A stretch of 64,000 nt of DNA from positions 1 through 64,000 of the forward strand of contig CACCAP010000006.1 in NCBI GenBank assembly GCA_902544085.1, read 5' to 3'. Of this stretch, positions 8,178-16,452 are shown piece by piece. The position numbers and the translations under genes are program-made. The notes under the pieces are model-generated. The model had not been told where the DNA came from and did no database searches. It saw only the letters and a list, made by a program, of their open reading frames with translations. Each line of letters opens with the position of its first letter. The first letter of the stretch is position 1. The stretch is from an uncultured Bacteroidota bacterium (lineage in GTDB: Bacteria > Bacteroidota > Bacteroidia > Flavobacteriales > Flavobacteriaceae).

Positions 8178-8735
8178 GCCTAGACTATAACTGATTAGTC
8201 CAGCACATCCAGCCAAGGTAGAGTTATTGTAAGTAAAACCATCACAACCACAAACAGGGTCTACAACAGTTGGTGCAATGCAATTTTTACTAACATTTGA
8301 TAAATCAATGCAACCATCAAAGTACTTGATGATGAATTCCTCATTTTCTTGTGAGCCAAATGTCATATTACTAATCTCAGAAATGGCAGCTCTTATGAGT
8401 TCAACTGAATCAGAAGTGTCTGGCATTGTAAATGTGGATCTATCCATACTAATTAATTCGTTTTTGTCGGAGTTTAGATCGATAGCTGTGTAAAAATAAT
8501 ATCTTAAGACATAACCAATACTGATTTCTAGATTTCCATAATTTTTATCAAAAACCGCTGGATCAGAAATTGTTGTTTTTAAAATTCGATAAGGCTGATT
8601 AAAACTTGAATTAGTTCGAAGAGCTGGCAACTCAATTATGTCAGACAAATTTTGGTCTCTGTCATTATCATTAGGGTATTCTTCTGAACAAGAAATTGAG
8701 TTAAAGATAAGAAGCATAACAAAAAGATTTTTCAT
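8166..8735 (-). CDS. Lipoprotein with C-terminal Kazal-like domain
   Basis: The 189-residue protein starts with a lipoprotein signal (MKNLFVMLLIFNSISCSEE; lipobox ending in Cys16). After an acidic middle region comes a Kazal-type inhibitor-like module near residues 150-189: C-x(n)-DPVCGCDGFTYNN-x(n)-AGC-x(n)-GSC. Kazal domains bind and inhibit serine proteases in animals, and bacterial examples exist in secreted proteins. It would sit at the outer membrane surface or in the periplasm. The inhibitory role is inferred only from the fold signature. It stands alone on the minus strand. Confidence 0.7.
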   Translation of the reverse strand: MKNLFVMLLIFNSISCSEEYPNDNDRDQNLSDIIELPALRTNSSFNQPYRILKTTISDPAVFDKNYGNLEISIGYVLRYYFYTAIDLNSDKNELISMDRSTFTMPDTSDSVELIRAAISEISNMTFGSQENEEFIIKYFDGCIDLSNVSKNCIAPTVVDPVCGCDGFTYNNSTLAGCAGLISYSLGSCD

Positions 8736-8773
8736 AATTGTATTGGTTCAAGTATTATGCCATACAATTTTGC

Positions 8774-9514
8774 TTAGGCATAAGTACTATAGCTTGGATT
8801 GATGGGTGATATAATTTCAAAAACTTTTGCTTTTTCTAATACTTTAGTTTGGAAACAATTTTCTAATTGAGCAGTAAAAAAAGTTCCCGCAGAGTATTCA
8901 ATTCCATTAAAAGACATTATTCCTTCCATCAAAAATATAGAATGAATAAAACCTTCATTAATATCAATTAGATGATCTCCAATTTCAAAACAATATTCAT
9001 TTATACTAACTCCTTCAGAATCAATTTGAACTGGTGAATTACTGCCTATTATATTTTTCGTGACTTTATTTTTTGAAGATTTTATTAAAAATTCATTTGA
9101 CTTGTAATCGCTATATGATGCTTCCTTTATTAAAGTTTTTGAAAGATCCGGATCAAACCAAATTTGAAAAATTTCAGAGTTATCACAAATTTCCTCAGAA
9201 TGAGATATTCCACTGCCAGAGCGTATTACTTGAACATCTCCCTCTTCAAGTGGTATCCATTTATTTTGAACAGTATCAAAGTGATTTATTTTGCCTTTTA
9301 AAACAAAACTGCATATCTCAAAACCCCTGTGAGGATGAAGTCCAATTGTACTTTTTTTATCAGGTGTCCAAGCATGAGCCCAATAAAATATATTTGAGTA
9401 AGGTTTTAATATACCCCCATCTTGAGGAAAGCCAATGGGTTTTTTTTCTAAAATTTCACCCTGATTAAAGCTTCCGCTTGCTTGATCACTTTTTTCATAA
9501 ACAATAATACCCAT
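8774..9514 (-). CDS. Pirin family protein
   Basis: The 246-residue bicupin carries the pirin N-terminal metal-site motif, with GLHPHRGFEICSFVLKGKI (about residues 57-75) supplying His ligands and the following SGSGISHSEE supplying the others. Pirins bind Fe and may act as redox-linked regulators or quercetinase-like dioxygenases. It is the last gene of a minus-strand run in which it follows a CDGSH mini-protein and an FMN reductase by a few bases, which fits a redox or quinone/flavonoid role. Confidence 0.85.
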   Translation of the reverse strand: MGIIVYEKSDQASGSFNQGEILEKKPIGFPQDGGILKPYSNIFYWAHAWTPDKKSTIGLHPHRGFEICSFVLKGKINHFDTVQNKWIPLEEGDVQVIRSGSGISHSEEICDNSEIFQIWFDPDLSKTLIKEASYSDYKSNEFLIKSSKNKVTKNIIGSNSPVQIDSEGVSINEYCFEIGDHLIDINEGFIHSIFLMEGIMSFNGIEYSAGTFFTAQLENCFQTKVLEKAKVFEIISPINPSYSTYA

Positions 9515-9519
9515 ACTGT

Positions 9520-10053
9520 TTATATTTTAGAAATAAATTCATCTAGCTTTGACTCAAAGCTAGATTTAAGTTTTGGGTTGGTTATCCCCATGCTGTCATT
9601 AAAGTTCTCATTAAAGTTTGGTAGAGAAAAAGTTGAAATATGATTGGAATTCCGTCTACTTATCCGAGAGTATGCTGCTTCAAGTACAATGACAGCCCCA
9701 TTTCCACCTGTGGATGTTGCTAATAAAAACATTGGCTTATTGTGCCATACATTTTTATCAATTCTTGATATCCAATCGAAAATATTTTTAAAAGCAGATG
9801 TATAGGTTGCATTGTGTTCTGCGAAAGAAATTACAACGGCATCTGAGTTTTTAAATTGTTCTTTAAATGTGTAGGCTAAATCTGGAATGCCATCTTCATT
9901 TTCTCTGTCAATGCTGTAAATTGGCATTTCATAGTCATTTAAGTCTAGTACGTTTACATCTGCATTGGGAATACAATGAGCCACATAGACAGCAAATCTT
10001 TTATTTATTGACTTTTTTGAGGAGCTAGCTCCAAATGCTAAAATTTTACTCAT
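9520..10053 (-). CDS. NADPH-dependent FMN reductase family protein
   Basis: A 177-residue flavodoxin-fold protein: MSKILAFGASSSKKSINKR at the phosphate loop (FMN binding), an EHNATYTSAFKNIFDWISR segment near residue 80-98 and LLATSTGGNGA near 110. These mark the NADPH-dependent FMN reductase/azoreductase group, which reduces quinones, azo dyes or flavin. Its ATG overlaps the TAA of the 28-residue CDGSH protein by one base (TAATG), and pirin follows five bases later, so the three are probably one operon. Confidence 0.88.
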   Translation of the reverse strand: MSKILAFGASSSKKSINKRFAVYVAHCIPNADVNVLDLNDYEMPIYSIDRENEDGIPDLAYTFKEQFKNSDAVVISFAEHNATYTSAFKNIFDWISRIDKNVWHNKPMFLLATSTGGNGAVIVLEAAYSRISRRNSNHISTFSLPNFNENFNDSMGITNPKLKSSFESKLDEFISKI

Positions 10054-10139
10054 TATTTTTTGCTGTGTGATCCGTCACAATAACCATTAGGGTTTGATGT
10101 ATTTCCACATCCACACATTGGTTTATCAATTGATTTCAT
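10053..10139 (-). CDS. 28-residue CDGSH-type iron-sulfur mini-protein
   Basis: A 28-codon frame encodes a protein containing CGCGNTSNPNGYCDGSH. The order Cys-x-Cys-x(n)-Cys-Asp-Gly-Ser-His is the ligand set of CDGSH 2Fe-2S proteins (mitoNEET family). The spacing between the second and third cysteines is one residue longer than in mitoNEET. Its TAA overlaps the ATG of the FMN-reductase gene, indicating translational coupling. At 28 residues it is essentially only the cluster-binding loop and would need to dimerise or bind another protein. The motif makes a chance frame unlikely. Confidence 0.75.
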   Translation of the reverse strand: MKSIDKPMCGCGNTSNPNGYCDGSHSKK

Positions 10140-10176
10140 ATTAAATTTTTTAAACTTTTTTCAAATAATATGCCAT

Positions 10177-10515
10177 CTAATCATCGAATTCAAATAAATC
10201 CTTTGTTTCATTTGACTCAAAATCAACTGACTCATCAATTTTTTTTATTTCTGAAACTACGGATTTCATAATCTTTTTGTTGCACCCTTCGAAATTTTTG
10301 AATTTAATTAAATCCTCCAATAAAAGGTTTTTGCTTCGTTTTTCTTTGAATGATTTAAGCAACTGCTCCAAATAATCATTGAATAAATCAATTTGATCCA
10401 AGTAGCATTCTTTAATTAAATCTAATGTTTCAAGATTTTTTGACCTTCGTCTAAATGCTTTGAAATAAAATGCTTTGAGCTCTTTTTCAATAGTATCTGA
10501 TAAAAATTTATTCAA
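10177..10515 (-). CDS. Small helical protein, unknown function
   Basis: A 112-residue, soluble, lysine- and glutamate-rich protein predicted to be mostly helical, with an acidic tail (DLFEFDD). No signal peptide or known motif. It is divergent from the DUF4286 gene across about 75 bases and lies 37 bases upstream of the CDGSH mini-gene, so it may head that redox operon. Nothing further can be said from sequence. Confidence 0.55.
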   Translation of the reverse strand: MNKFLSDTIEKELKAFYFKAFRRRSKNLETLDLIKECYLDQIDLFNDYLEQLLKSFKEKRSKNLLLEDLIKFKNFEGCNKKIMKSVVSEIKKIDESVDFESNETKDLFEFDD

Positions 10516-10536
10516 TGATTCATATTTATTGGGTTA

Positions 10537-10544
10537 CAAAATTA
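10537..10544 (-). promoter_or_regulatory. -7 element for the 112-residue gene / redox operon
   Basis: Minus-strand TAATTTTG is a full match to TAnnTTTG and ends 21 bases before the ATG at 10515. If the downstream genes are cotranscribed, this would drive the CDGSH, FMN-reductase and pirin genes. Confidence 0.4.
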
Positions 10545-10591
10545 CTTTGATTTTAATAAAATGGTTTAGGTTTTGATTAATTTAATTGAGA

Positions 10592-10909
10592 ATGCACATT
10601 TATAATATAACATTCATCGTTGAAAAAGAAATTGAAAAGAGTTGGATTGAACATATTGATATGGTTCTTCTTCCTGAAATTTCAAATAATGTTCATCAAG
10701 TTGATTTACTTAAAGTTACATTTGAGGAGAATCCTACCAATTTACAAGGCTCAACATTTACAGTTCAATTTTACTGCTCAGACGAGAGCATGATTAATTG
10801 GGTTAAAGAAATAGGACATCAAATGCTATTACAAAAGTTATATAGAAAATTTCCAAAAAACTGGGTGGCCTTTGCTTCAAGATTAGATTTCATAAAGTCT
10901 TACAAATAA
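10592..10909 (+). CDS. DUF4286 family protein
   Basis: A 105-residue protein starting MHIYNITFIVEKEIEKSW, which matches the DUF4286 pattern found across Bacteroidota: a short ferredoxin-like fold with 'YN.T..(I/V)....W..w' at the N-terminus and a fixed C-terminal FPKNWVAFASRLDFI. I chose the ATG at 10592; a TTG two codons earlier is possible. Function unknown. It begins a plus-strand run of redox and small membrane genes to 12447. Confidence 0.8.
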   Translation: MHIYNITFIVEKEIEKSWIEHIDMVLLPEISNNVHQVDLLKVTFEENPTNLQGSTFTVQFYCSDESMINWVKEIGHQMLLQKLYRKFPKNWVAFASRLDFIKSYK

Positions 10910-10943
10910 TAATGGCACATGTTTTGAGCACTATATTAATGAA

Positions 10944-11555
10944 ATGAAAAACTTAGTTGTCGTAGGTCATCCAGATAAAAATTCTTTCTGTCATAACGGT
11001 ATTTTTAAAACCATTTGCACTGAAATAAATAAAAAAGGGGAAGAACTCGAGATAATAGATCTATACAGGGACAGTTTTACACGTCCAAGGACTAAGGTCA
11101 TTGAAAAATATAAAAAACTTGTGACTTGGTGCGAAAGAATTTATATCATCTCACCCGTCTGGTGGTTTAGATTAACCCCTAGAATGGAAGTTTTTTTTGA
11201 TGAAGTATTTACTCCAGGTTTTGCATACAAGTTTGTGAACATAACCAAAACCTACGCTTACCCGGTACCGTTTTTTAAAAATAAAAAAGTAAGAACCTAC
11301 ATAACTCATGGAGCGCCATCTCTTCCTGTTAGGACATTATATTTAAATTCAGTTAAATTAAGACTTGTTATGGGGGTTTACACTTTTGTTTTTGGATGGA
11401 GATTGTCTCTTTTTACAAAGACAAAACAATTCTGGTCGGTACCATTTGTTTCTGAAAATAAGAGGAAGAAATATTTAAAAACAGTACAAAAAGACATAAG
11501 AAGAGATTTGAAGCAATCCATTGTTTCTCAAAAAGAAGCACTATCTTCACTGTAA
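10944..11555 (+). CDS. Flavodoxin-fold NAD(P)H oxidoreductase (KefF/NQO-like)
   Basis: The 203-residue protein starts MKNLVVVGHPDKNSFCHNG (FMN phosphate loop) and contains IYIISPVWWFRLTPRMEVFFDEVFTPGFAY near residues 68-97, which matches the family's substrate-site signature 'P.(Y/W)W..P...K...D.v...G.ay'. It is therefore an NAD(P)H:quinone oxidoreductase or KefF-like protein binding FMN or FAD. It lies 34 bases after the DUF4286 gene and 9 bases before a DoxX-like membrane protein; DoxX-like proteins often accompany quinone reductases. Confidence 0.85.
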   Translation: MKNLVVVGHPDKNSFCHNGIFKTICTEINKKGEELEIIDLYRDSFTRPRTKVIEKYKKLVTWCERIYIISPVWWFRLTPRMEVFFDEVFTPGFAYKFVNITKTYAYPVPFFKNKKVRTYITHGAPSLPVRTLYLNSVKLRLVMGVYTFVFGWRLSLFTKTKQFWSVPFVSENKRKKYLKTVQKDIRRDLKQSIVSQKEALSSL

Positions 11556-11564
11556 ACATAATTA

Positions 11565-12002
11565 ATGTATAAGTTCAATACCAATGACTTCCTAGTCAGA
11601 ATTCCTTTGTTTATCATATTTTTTTGGTTTGGGTTTTTAAAAATCATTAACCTGTCTCCAGCACAAGAACTTGTTATGGATACGGTCTATTGGATGCCTT
11701 TTTTGGATGCTGCAACTTGGACAATAATCATTGGTATTTGGGAAGTTTTTATAGCAATCTTTTTTTTATTTAAGAGAACAACCCTAATTGCTATGGTTCT
11801 TCTATTAATTCAGATGACTGGAACGTTTTTACCATTGGTAATTCTTCCTGAAGTTACATTTCAAAATTCAAATCCTTTTTTACCCACCCTTGAGGGTCAG
11901 TACATAATTAAGAACATAATTATAATTACTGCTGCTTTAATTATTGGTGGTACTCAACTGAAAGTAAGTTTGTTTGATAAGTTTTTTAGAGGTGGGGTAT
12001 AA
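11565..12002 (+). CDS. DoxX/DUF417-like membrane protein
   Basis: A 145-residue protein with four membrane helices. Features such as RIPLFIIFFWFGFLKIINLSP at the N-terminus and a conserved 'IGIWEV' in the second helix (near residue 62) resemble DoxX-like/DUF417 membrane proteins. Family members are linked to quinone redox or thiol homeostasis, fitting the flavin oxidoreductase encoded 9 bases upstream. Assignment to the exact family is tentative. Confidence 0.7.
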   Translation: MYKFNTNDFLVRIPLFIIFFWFGFLKIINLSPAQELVMDTVYWMPFLDAATWTIIIGIWEVFIAIFFLFKRTTLIAMVLLLIQMTGTFLPLVILPEVTFQNSNPFLPTLEGQYIIKNIIIITAALIIGGTQLKVSLFDKFFRGGV

Positions 12003-12090
12003 AAGTGAAATTTTTGTTTACCTATGGATTGCCTTAATCTTTGTATTGGTAGGTTTTGAGATCTATAAAAAGTTAAAAAAAAATAAGTAA
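11992..12090 (+). CDS. Possible 32-residue membrane peptide
   Basis: A GTG-initiated frame overlaps the end of the DoxX-like gene by 11 bases and encodes one strongly hydrophobic helix followed by a basic tail (EIYKKLKKNK). The stop-transfer topology and tight overlap look like a coupled small membrane protein, but there is no homologue in the window to support it and the non-ATG start lowers confidence. Confidence 0.3.
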   Translation: MGYKSEIFVYLWIALIFVLVGFEIYKKLKKNK

Positions 12091-12125
12091 TCAGATTTTG
12101 CACAATTTTTGCTAAGTACATAATA

Positions 12126-12317
12126 ATGAATAACTTTTTCTTAAAATACTACCCAATCATACTAGCCTTTATATCTTTTTTATTTTCTGTTTTTCTTTGG
12201 TTTAGCGGCGATAAACTGAGTGGAATTTTTGTTGGAATTTGGGTTCCATCAATACTCGCTCTCTCCATTGCAATAAGACAAAGAAGAAATGATGATAAAA
12301 ATTTAGGAAATGGATGA
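12126..12317 (+). CDS. 63-residue two-helix membrane protein (pair B, first gene)
   Basis: A small protein with two hydrophobic helices and a basic, polar C-terminus (RQRRNDDKN). It is paralogous to the 57-residue protein at 7050-7223 through the shared SVFLWFSGDK...VGIWVPSILA stretch. The next gene starts eight bases before its stop. Function unknown. Confidence 0.65.
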   Translation: MNNFFLKYYPIILAFISFLFSVFLWFSGDKLSGIFVGIWVPSILALSIAIRQRRNDDKNLGNG

Positions 12318-12447
12318 TACAATAATTTTCATTGTAGGTTTTGTTATATTTTGCCTTTATTTAATTGGCTTTTTGGGAGTCATTTACAATCAGAATAAGA
12401 TACAAGACAAAGAGTTAGAAAATGATCCTGAAATTAAAAGCAATTAA
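12310..12447 (+). CDS. 45-residue single-pass membrane protein (pair B, second gene)
   Basis: This frame begins MDDTIIFIVGFVIFC, giving one membrane helix and a charged tail (NKIQDKELEND). It overlaps the preceding 63-residue gene by eight bases and its stop overlaps that of the convergent GH15 gene. The helix resembles that of the 55-residue product at 6880-7047, and gene order is the same in both pairs, which supports a real two-gene module. Confidence 0.6.
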   Translation: MDDTIIFIVGFVIFCLYLIGFLGVIYNQNKIQDKELENDPEIKSN

Positions 12448-14216
12448 GAATTAAAGTTCATAGCGGTTTCTATCAGTGCTAAATGTGAATAAGCTTGCGG
12501 GAAATTTCCTAACATTTTTTTTGTTTTAAAATCCAAATCTTCACTAAATAAACCCATATGATTGGAGTTTGATAACAGCTGGTCAAAAAGATTTTTTGCT
12601 TTGGTTTCCTCTCCGATTTTAAACAAACTATTTATGTACCAAAAAGTACAAACAGTAAATGAGGACTTTGGCTCTCCAAAATCGTCATTGTTTTTGTATC
12701 GAAATAGTAAACCATCAAAAAGAAGTTCTCTCTCAATTGCCTTAACAGTGTCAACGTATTTGGGGTCTTTACAATCAATAAATCCATAAGATTCCATTAA
12801 AAGAACGGACGCGTCTAGAAAATCAGAGCCATAAGATTGAGTGAATGCTTTTATTTTTGGGTTCCAAGCATTTAAATGAATATCATTTTTTATTTCTTCC
12901 CTCAATATTTTCCACTTATCAGACTTCCTTCCGTTTTTAATCAAATTTGATATCTTAATTGCCCGGTCAATAGCAACCCAGCAAAGTAGCTTTGAAAAGG
13001 TAAAATGTTGATCTTCGTTTCTAAATTCCCAAATTCCTTTGTCAGGCTTTTTCCAATTTTTTTCTACAACCCAAACAACGGATTTTACGATGGACCATAA
13101 TTGTTCGTGTTTATAGCTGATATCTTTAAACTTTTCAATTTGGAAGTGGATTGCATCAACTAAAATTCCATAAATATCATTTTGCTTTTGTATGTATGCT
13201 GCATTTCCAATTCTGACTGGTTTTGAGTTTTTATATCCAGAAAGGTGTTTTAATATTTTTTCAGTTAAAGTTTTTTGTCCATCAATTCCATACATAATTT
13301 GAAGCTTTTCATTTTTATTAGGAATTAAATTAACGATGAAATCAATAAAATTTTTAACAATTCTTTGGTGACCTAATTTTGCGATAATCTTTATGACCAT
13401 TGAAGCATCCCGAATCCAACAGAACCTATAGTCCCAGTTTCTTACTTCTCCAATTGTCTCAGGAATAGAAGTTGTAGCAGCTGCTAAAACAGCACCCGTC
13501 TTTTCAAATGTTAATAGTTTAAGCGTGATAGAACTTCTTGTAATTTCTTTGTTGTATGACTTAAATGAAGGAGATTTTTTACACCAATTTAGCCAATACT
13601 CTTGGGTTTTTTTGAACTCTTCTTCAGATTTACTTAAACTTGGTAAATCAATTTTTTCATTATATGACAGATTTAAGTAAACAGATTTTGACAATTCAAA
13701 CTCTTTGTTTTCTAAAATTTTTTTCTTTTCAATATCTGTATATAAAAATAAGGTCTCATAACTAGCCTCATCTAATACACTAACAATAAAGTCTTCTTTT
13801 TCATAGGTTTTAGTTTTGCCATTCGCATATTCCAAAGTAGGGTTGTAAAGCACCTTAATTTTTGGTAACCCTTTAATAGGTTTAATAAGTCTTTGTATTT
13901 CAGGTGGGCTGTAAAAATTCTGGTCATCCAATTTATATCTAGTCATGAAATCTAATACCTCAAATTCATTTTTTGGATTTTTGAAATTTGTTCTGACTAT
14001 AGCAGTATTGTTTATGTATTGTTGGGTAATTATATAACTGTCGTCAGCTTCAACTTTAAAGCTTCCACCAATATGATTATCAATTATTTTACAAAAAATA
14101 GCTGATGAATCAAATTGTGGTAAACAACACCAATCTATTGACGAATCCTCATTAATAAGGGCTGAAGATTTACAATTTCCTATAATTCCGTAATTTAAAC
14201 CTTTGTCGATATTCAT
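12444..14216 (-). CDS. GH15 family glycoside hydrolase (glucoamylase/trehalase-like)
   Basis: The 590-residue protein has the N-terminal beta-domain common to bacterial GH15 enzymes (YGIIGNCKSSALINEDSSID) and an (alpha/alpha)6 catalytic domain with IGEVRNWDYRFCWIRDAS near residue 258-275 and KGIWEFRNEDQHFTFSKLL near 388-406, where the Glu in GIWE is the likely general acid. The C-terminal NFPQAYSHLALIETA holds the expected second motif. No signal peptide, so cytoplasmic. It probably hydrolyses trehalose or short alpha-glucans; the divergent trehalose-synthesis gene only 34 bases away supports trehalose turnover. Confidence 0.9.
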   Translation of the reverse strand: MNIDKGLNYGIIGNCKSSALINEDSSIDWCCLPQFDSSAIFCKIIDNHIGGSFKVEADDSYIITQQYINNTAIVRTNFKNPKNEFEVLDFMTRYKLDDQNFYSPPEIQRLIKPIKGLPKIKVLYNPTLEYANGKTKTYEKEDFIVSVLDEASYETLFLYTDIEKKKILENKEFELSKSVYLNLSYNEKIDLPSLSKSEEEFKKTQEYWLNWCKKSPSFKSYNKEITRSSITLKLLTFEKTGAVLAAATTSIPETIGEVRNWDYRFCWIRDASMVIKIIAKLGHQRIVKNFIDFIVNLIPNKNEKLQIMYGIDGQKTLTEKILKHLSGYKNSKPVRIGNAAYIQKQNDIYGILVDAIHFQIEKFKDISYKHEQLWSIVKSVVWVVEKNWKKPDKGIWEFRNEDQHFTFSKLLCWVAIDRAIKISNLIKNGRKSDKWKILREEIKNDIHLNAWNPKIKAFTQSYGSDFLDASVLLMESYGFIDCKDPKYVDTVKAIERELLFDGLLFRYKNNDDFGEPKSSFTVCTFWYINSLFKIGEETKAKNLFDQLLSNSNHMGLFSEDLDFKTKKMLGNFPQAYSHLALIETAMNFNS

Positions 14217-14250
14217 TATTTTTCATTTTGTATAAATTCGCACTGGAATT

Positions 14251-16452
14251 ATGAGGAAAAATATAATTGTTTCTAACAGATTGCCCGTTAATGTAACGAA
14301 ATTAGAAAAATCTTTTCTATTTCAATCATCGAGTGGGGGTTTAGCAACAGGATTAAAATCAATTCATCAAAAAACCGATTCACTTTGGATAGGATGGTCA
14401 GGGCTTTCAGATGATAATTTAAATAAAAAAGACAAGGTTGATGTAAGTAATTCCTTAAACAAATTAAACCTTAGAGAAGTTAAATTAACTACCAAAGAAA
14501 TTGAAAAATTTTATTATGGATTATCAAATAAATGCATTTGGCCTCTTTTTCATTACTTCATTGAATATGCAAAATTTAATGAAAATGATTGGAAATCTTA
14601 TGTCAAAGTAAATCAAAAGTTTTGCAATGAAGTAATTAAGCACGCAGCTACAAATGGAACAGTTTGGGTTCATGATTATCAATTATTACTATTACCTAAA
14701 ATGATTAAAGAATCAAGACCAGATTTAACAATTGGTTTTTTTCTTCATATTCCGTTTCCTTCATTTGAAATTTTTAGGATTTTTCCTTGGCGAAATGATC
14801 TTTTGGAAGGCATATTAGGTGCTGATTTAGTGGGATTTCATACGTTTGATTATCAGAGACACTTCTTAAGTTCTGTAAAAAGAATTTTAAGATACGATGT
14901 AGATTTTAATAGAGTGAATTTAGGATCAAGAGAAGTTGTTGTAAATACCTTTCCTATGGGAATCGATTATGACAGGTTTAATAAAGCTGCTAAACTTCAC
15001 AAAAAACAAAAAAAATCACAACAATCCGAACTAAAAATTCAATTAAACTTACATAAAAAATCTTCAGATGATAGCAAACTAATTCTTTCGATCGATAGGC
15101 TTGACTATACCAAAGGTGTGATTAATCGTATAAAAGCATTTGAACTTTTTTTAGAAAAAAACCCTGAGTATTTAGAAAAAGTAAGACTTGTTATGTTAAG
15201 TGTTCCATCGAGATCTAATGTTCCAGAGTATAAAAAATTAAAAAAAGAAACAGACGAATTTGTTGGCAGAATAAATGGAAAATTTGCAACTGTTAATTGG
15301 ACTCCAATATGGTACTATTACAGACATATGGATTTTGATGATTTAATTGATTTATATATGATTTCTGACATAGCGATGATCACACCGGTTAGGGATGGGA
15401 TGAATTTAGTTGCAAAGGAATTTGTAGCGACAAGAGTTGATTCAGATGGAGTATTAATTCTTAGTGAAATGGCTGGAGCTTCGAAAGAACTTTTTGAAGC
15501 CATTACTGTTAATCCATTTGATTTAGATTCAATGGCAAAAAGCATACTAAAGGCAATAAAAATGCCTATTGATGAACAAATTAGAAGGAATCATACGATG
15601 CAAAAAAGGCTTAGTAGATATACAGTAAAATATTGGGCAAATGCATTTTTTAAAACCTTGAAAAATAAGTCAAACGAAAAAAAAGATCCTTCTACAATAA
15701 AAATTAAAAATGGTCTCATCAAAATTATTCAAGATGAATTTAATAAAGCAAAGAAAAGACTATTATTGTTTGATTATGATGGGACTTTAGTAGATTTTCA
15801 TCACAAACCGGAGGCTGCAACCCCAAGCGTTGAAGTACTAAATTTATTGAAAACATTAGCAGAAAAAAATAATACTAGATTAGTTATCGTTAGTGGGAGA
15901 GACAAACAGTTTTTAGAAAAATGGTTTTCAAAATTAAACATTACTCTCTTTGCTGAACATGGACATTTTCATAAAAAAATCAATAAAAAGTGGATTGAAA
16001 AAATACAGAAAGACACGAACTGGAAACAAAACTTTCTTCCAATATTTCAAGATTTTACAGACAGGACCCCTGGTACATTTACTGAGGAGAAATCCAACTG
16101 TATAGTATGGCACTACAGAAAAACTGATCCAGAACTTGCTAATGACAGAGTTGTTGAGCTTAAAACTGTGATTAATAGTTTAATATCAGAAAACCTTATC
16201 ATGATGGATGGGGATAAAGCAATTGAGATTACAAATGTTAATATTAATAAAGGTAGTGCTGTTAATTCTATTCTAAATGAGGATGAGTATGATTTTGTTT
16301 TGTGTGCTGGGGATGATATTTCAGATGAAAATATGTTTGTCAATCTTCCAGAAAAAGCATTTTCAATTAAAGTAGGAAGAAAAGCTACGAGGGCAAAATA
16401 TTTTCTTGAATCTCCACATGAGATGATTAATTTATTAAAAAAAATTAGTTGA
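14251..16452 (+). CDS. otsAB: Bifunctional trehalose-6-phosphate synthase/phosphatase
   Basis: A 733-residue fusion. The N-terminal GT20 synthase (about 1-475) has IIVSNRLPVNV, HDYQLLLLPK, FLHIPFPSFEIFRIFPWR, DRLDYTKGV and RDGMNLVAKE, binding UDP-glucose and glucose-6-phosphate. The C-terminal HAD phosphatase (about 490-733) has the nucleophile motif LLFDYDGTLVDF near 505, AEHGHF near 570 and CAGDDISDENMF near 687. It thus makes trehalose in two steps, for osmotic or desiccation protection. Divergent from GH15. Its stop overlaps the start of the acyltransferase/SGNH gene as TTGA. Confidence 0.95.
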   Translation: MRKNIIVSNRLPVNVTKLEKSFLFQSSSGGLATGLKSIHQKTDSLWIGWSGLSDDNLNKKDKVDVSNSLNKLNLREVKLTTKEIEKFYYGLSNKCIWPLFHYFIEYAKFNENDWKSYVKVNQKFCNEVIKHAATNGTVWVHDYQLLLLPKMIKESRPDLTIGFFLHIPFPSFEIFRIFPWRNDLLEGILGADLVGFHTFDYQRHFLSSVKRILRYDVDFNRVNLGSREVVVNTFPMGIDYDRFNKAAKLHKKQKKSQQSELKIQLNLHKKSSDDSKLILSIDRLDYTKGVINRIKAFELFLEKNPEYLEKVRLVMLSVPSRSNVPEYKKLKKETDEFVGRINGKFATVNWTPIWYYYRHMDFDDLIDLYMISDIAMITPVRDGMNLVAKEFVATRVDSDGVLILSEMAGASKELFEAITVNPFDLDSMAKSILKAIKMPIDEQIRRNHTMQKRLSRYTVKYWANAFFKTLKNKSNEKKDPSTIKIKNGLIKIIQDEFNKAKKRLLLFDYDGTLVDFHHKPEAATPSVEVLNLLKTLAEKNNTRLVIVSGRDKQFLEKWFSKLNITLFAEHGHFHKKINKKWIEKIQKDTNWKQNFLPIFQDFTDRTPGTFTEEKSNCIVWHYRKTDPELANDRVVELKTVINSLISENLIMMDGDKAIEITNVNINKGSAVNSILNEDEYDFVLCAGDDISDENMFVNLPEKAFSIKVGRKATRAKYFLESPHEMINLLKKIS

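Noticed and set aside
9073..9468. 131-codon plus-strand frame opposite the pirin gene
   Set aside because: The pirin metal-site motifs on the minus strand are clear; the antisense product is a low-complexity mix without a motif.
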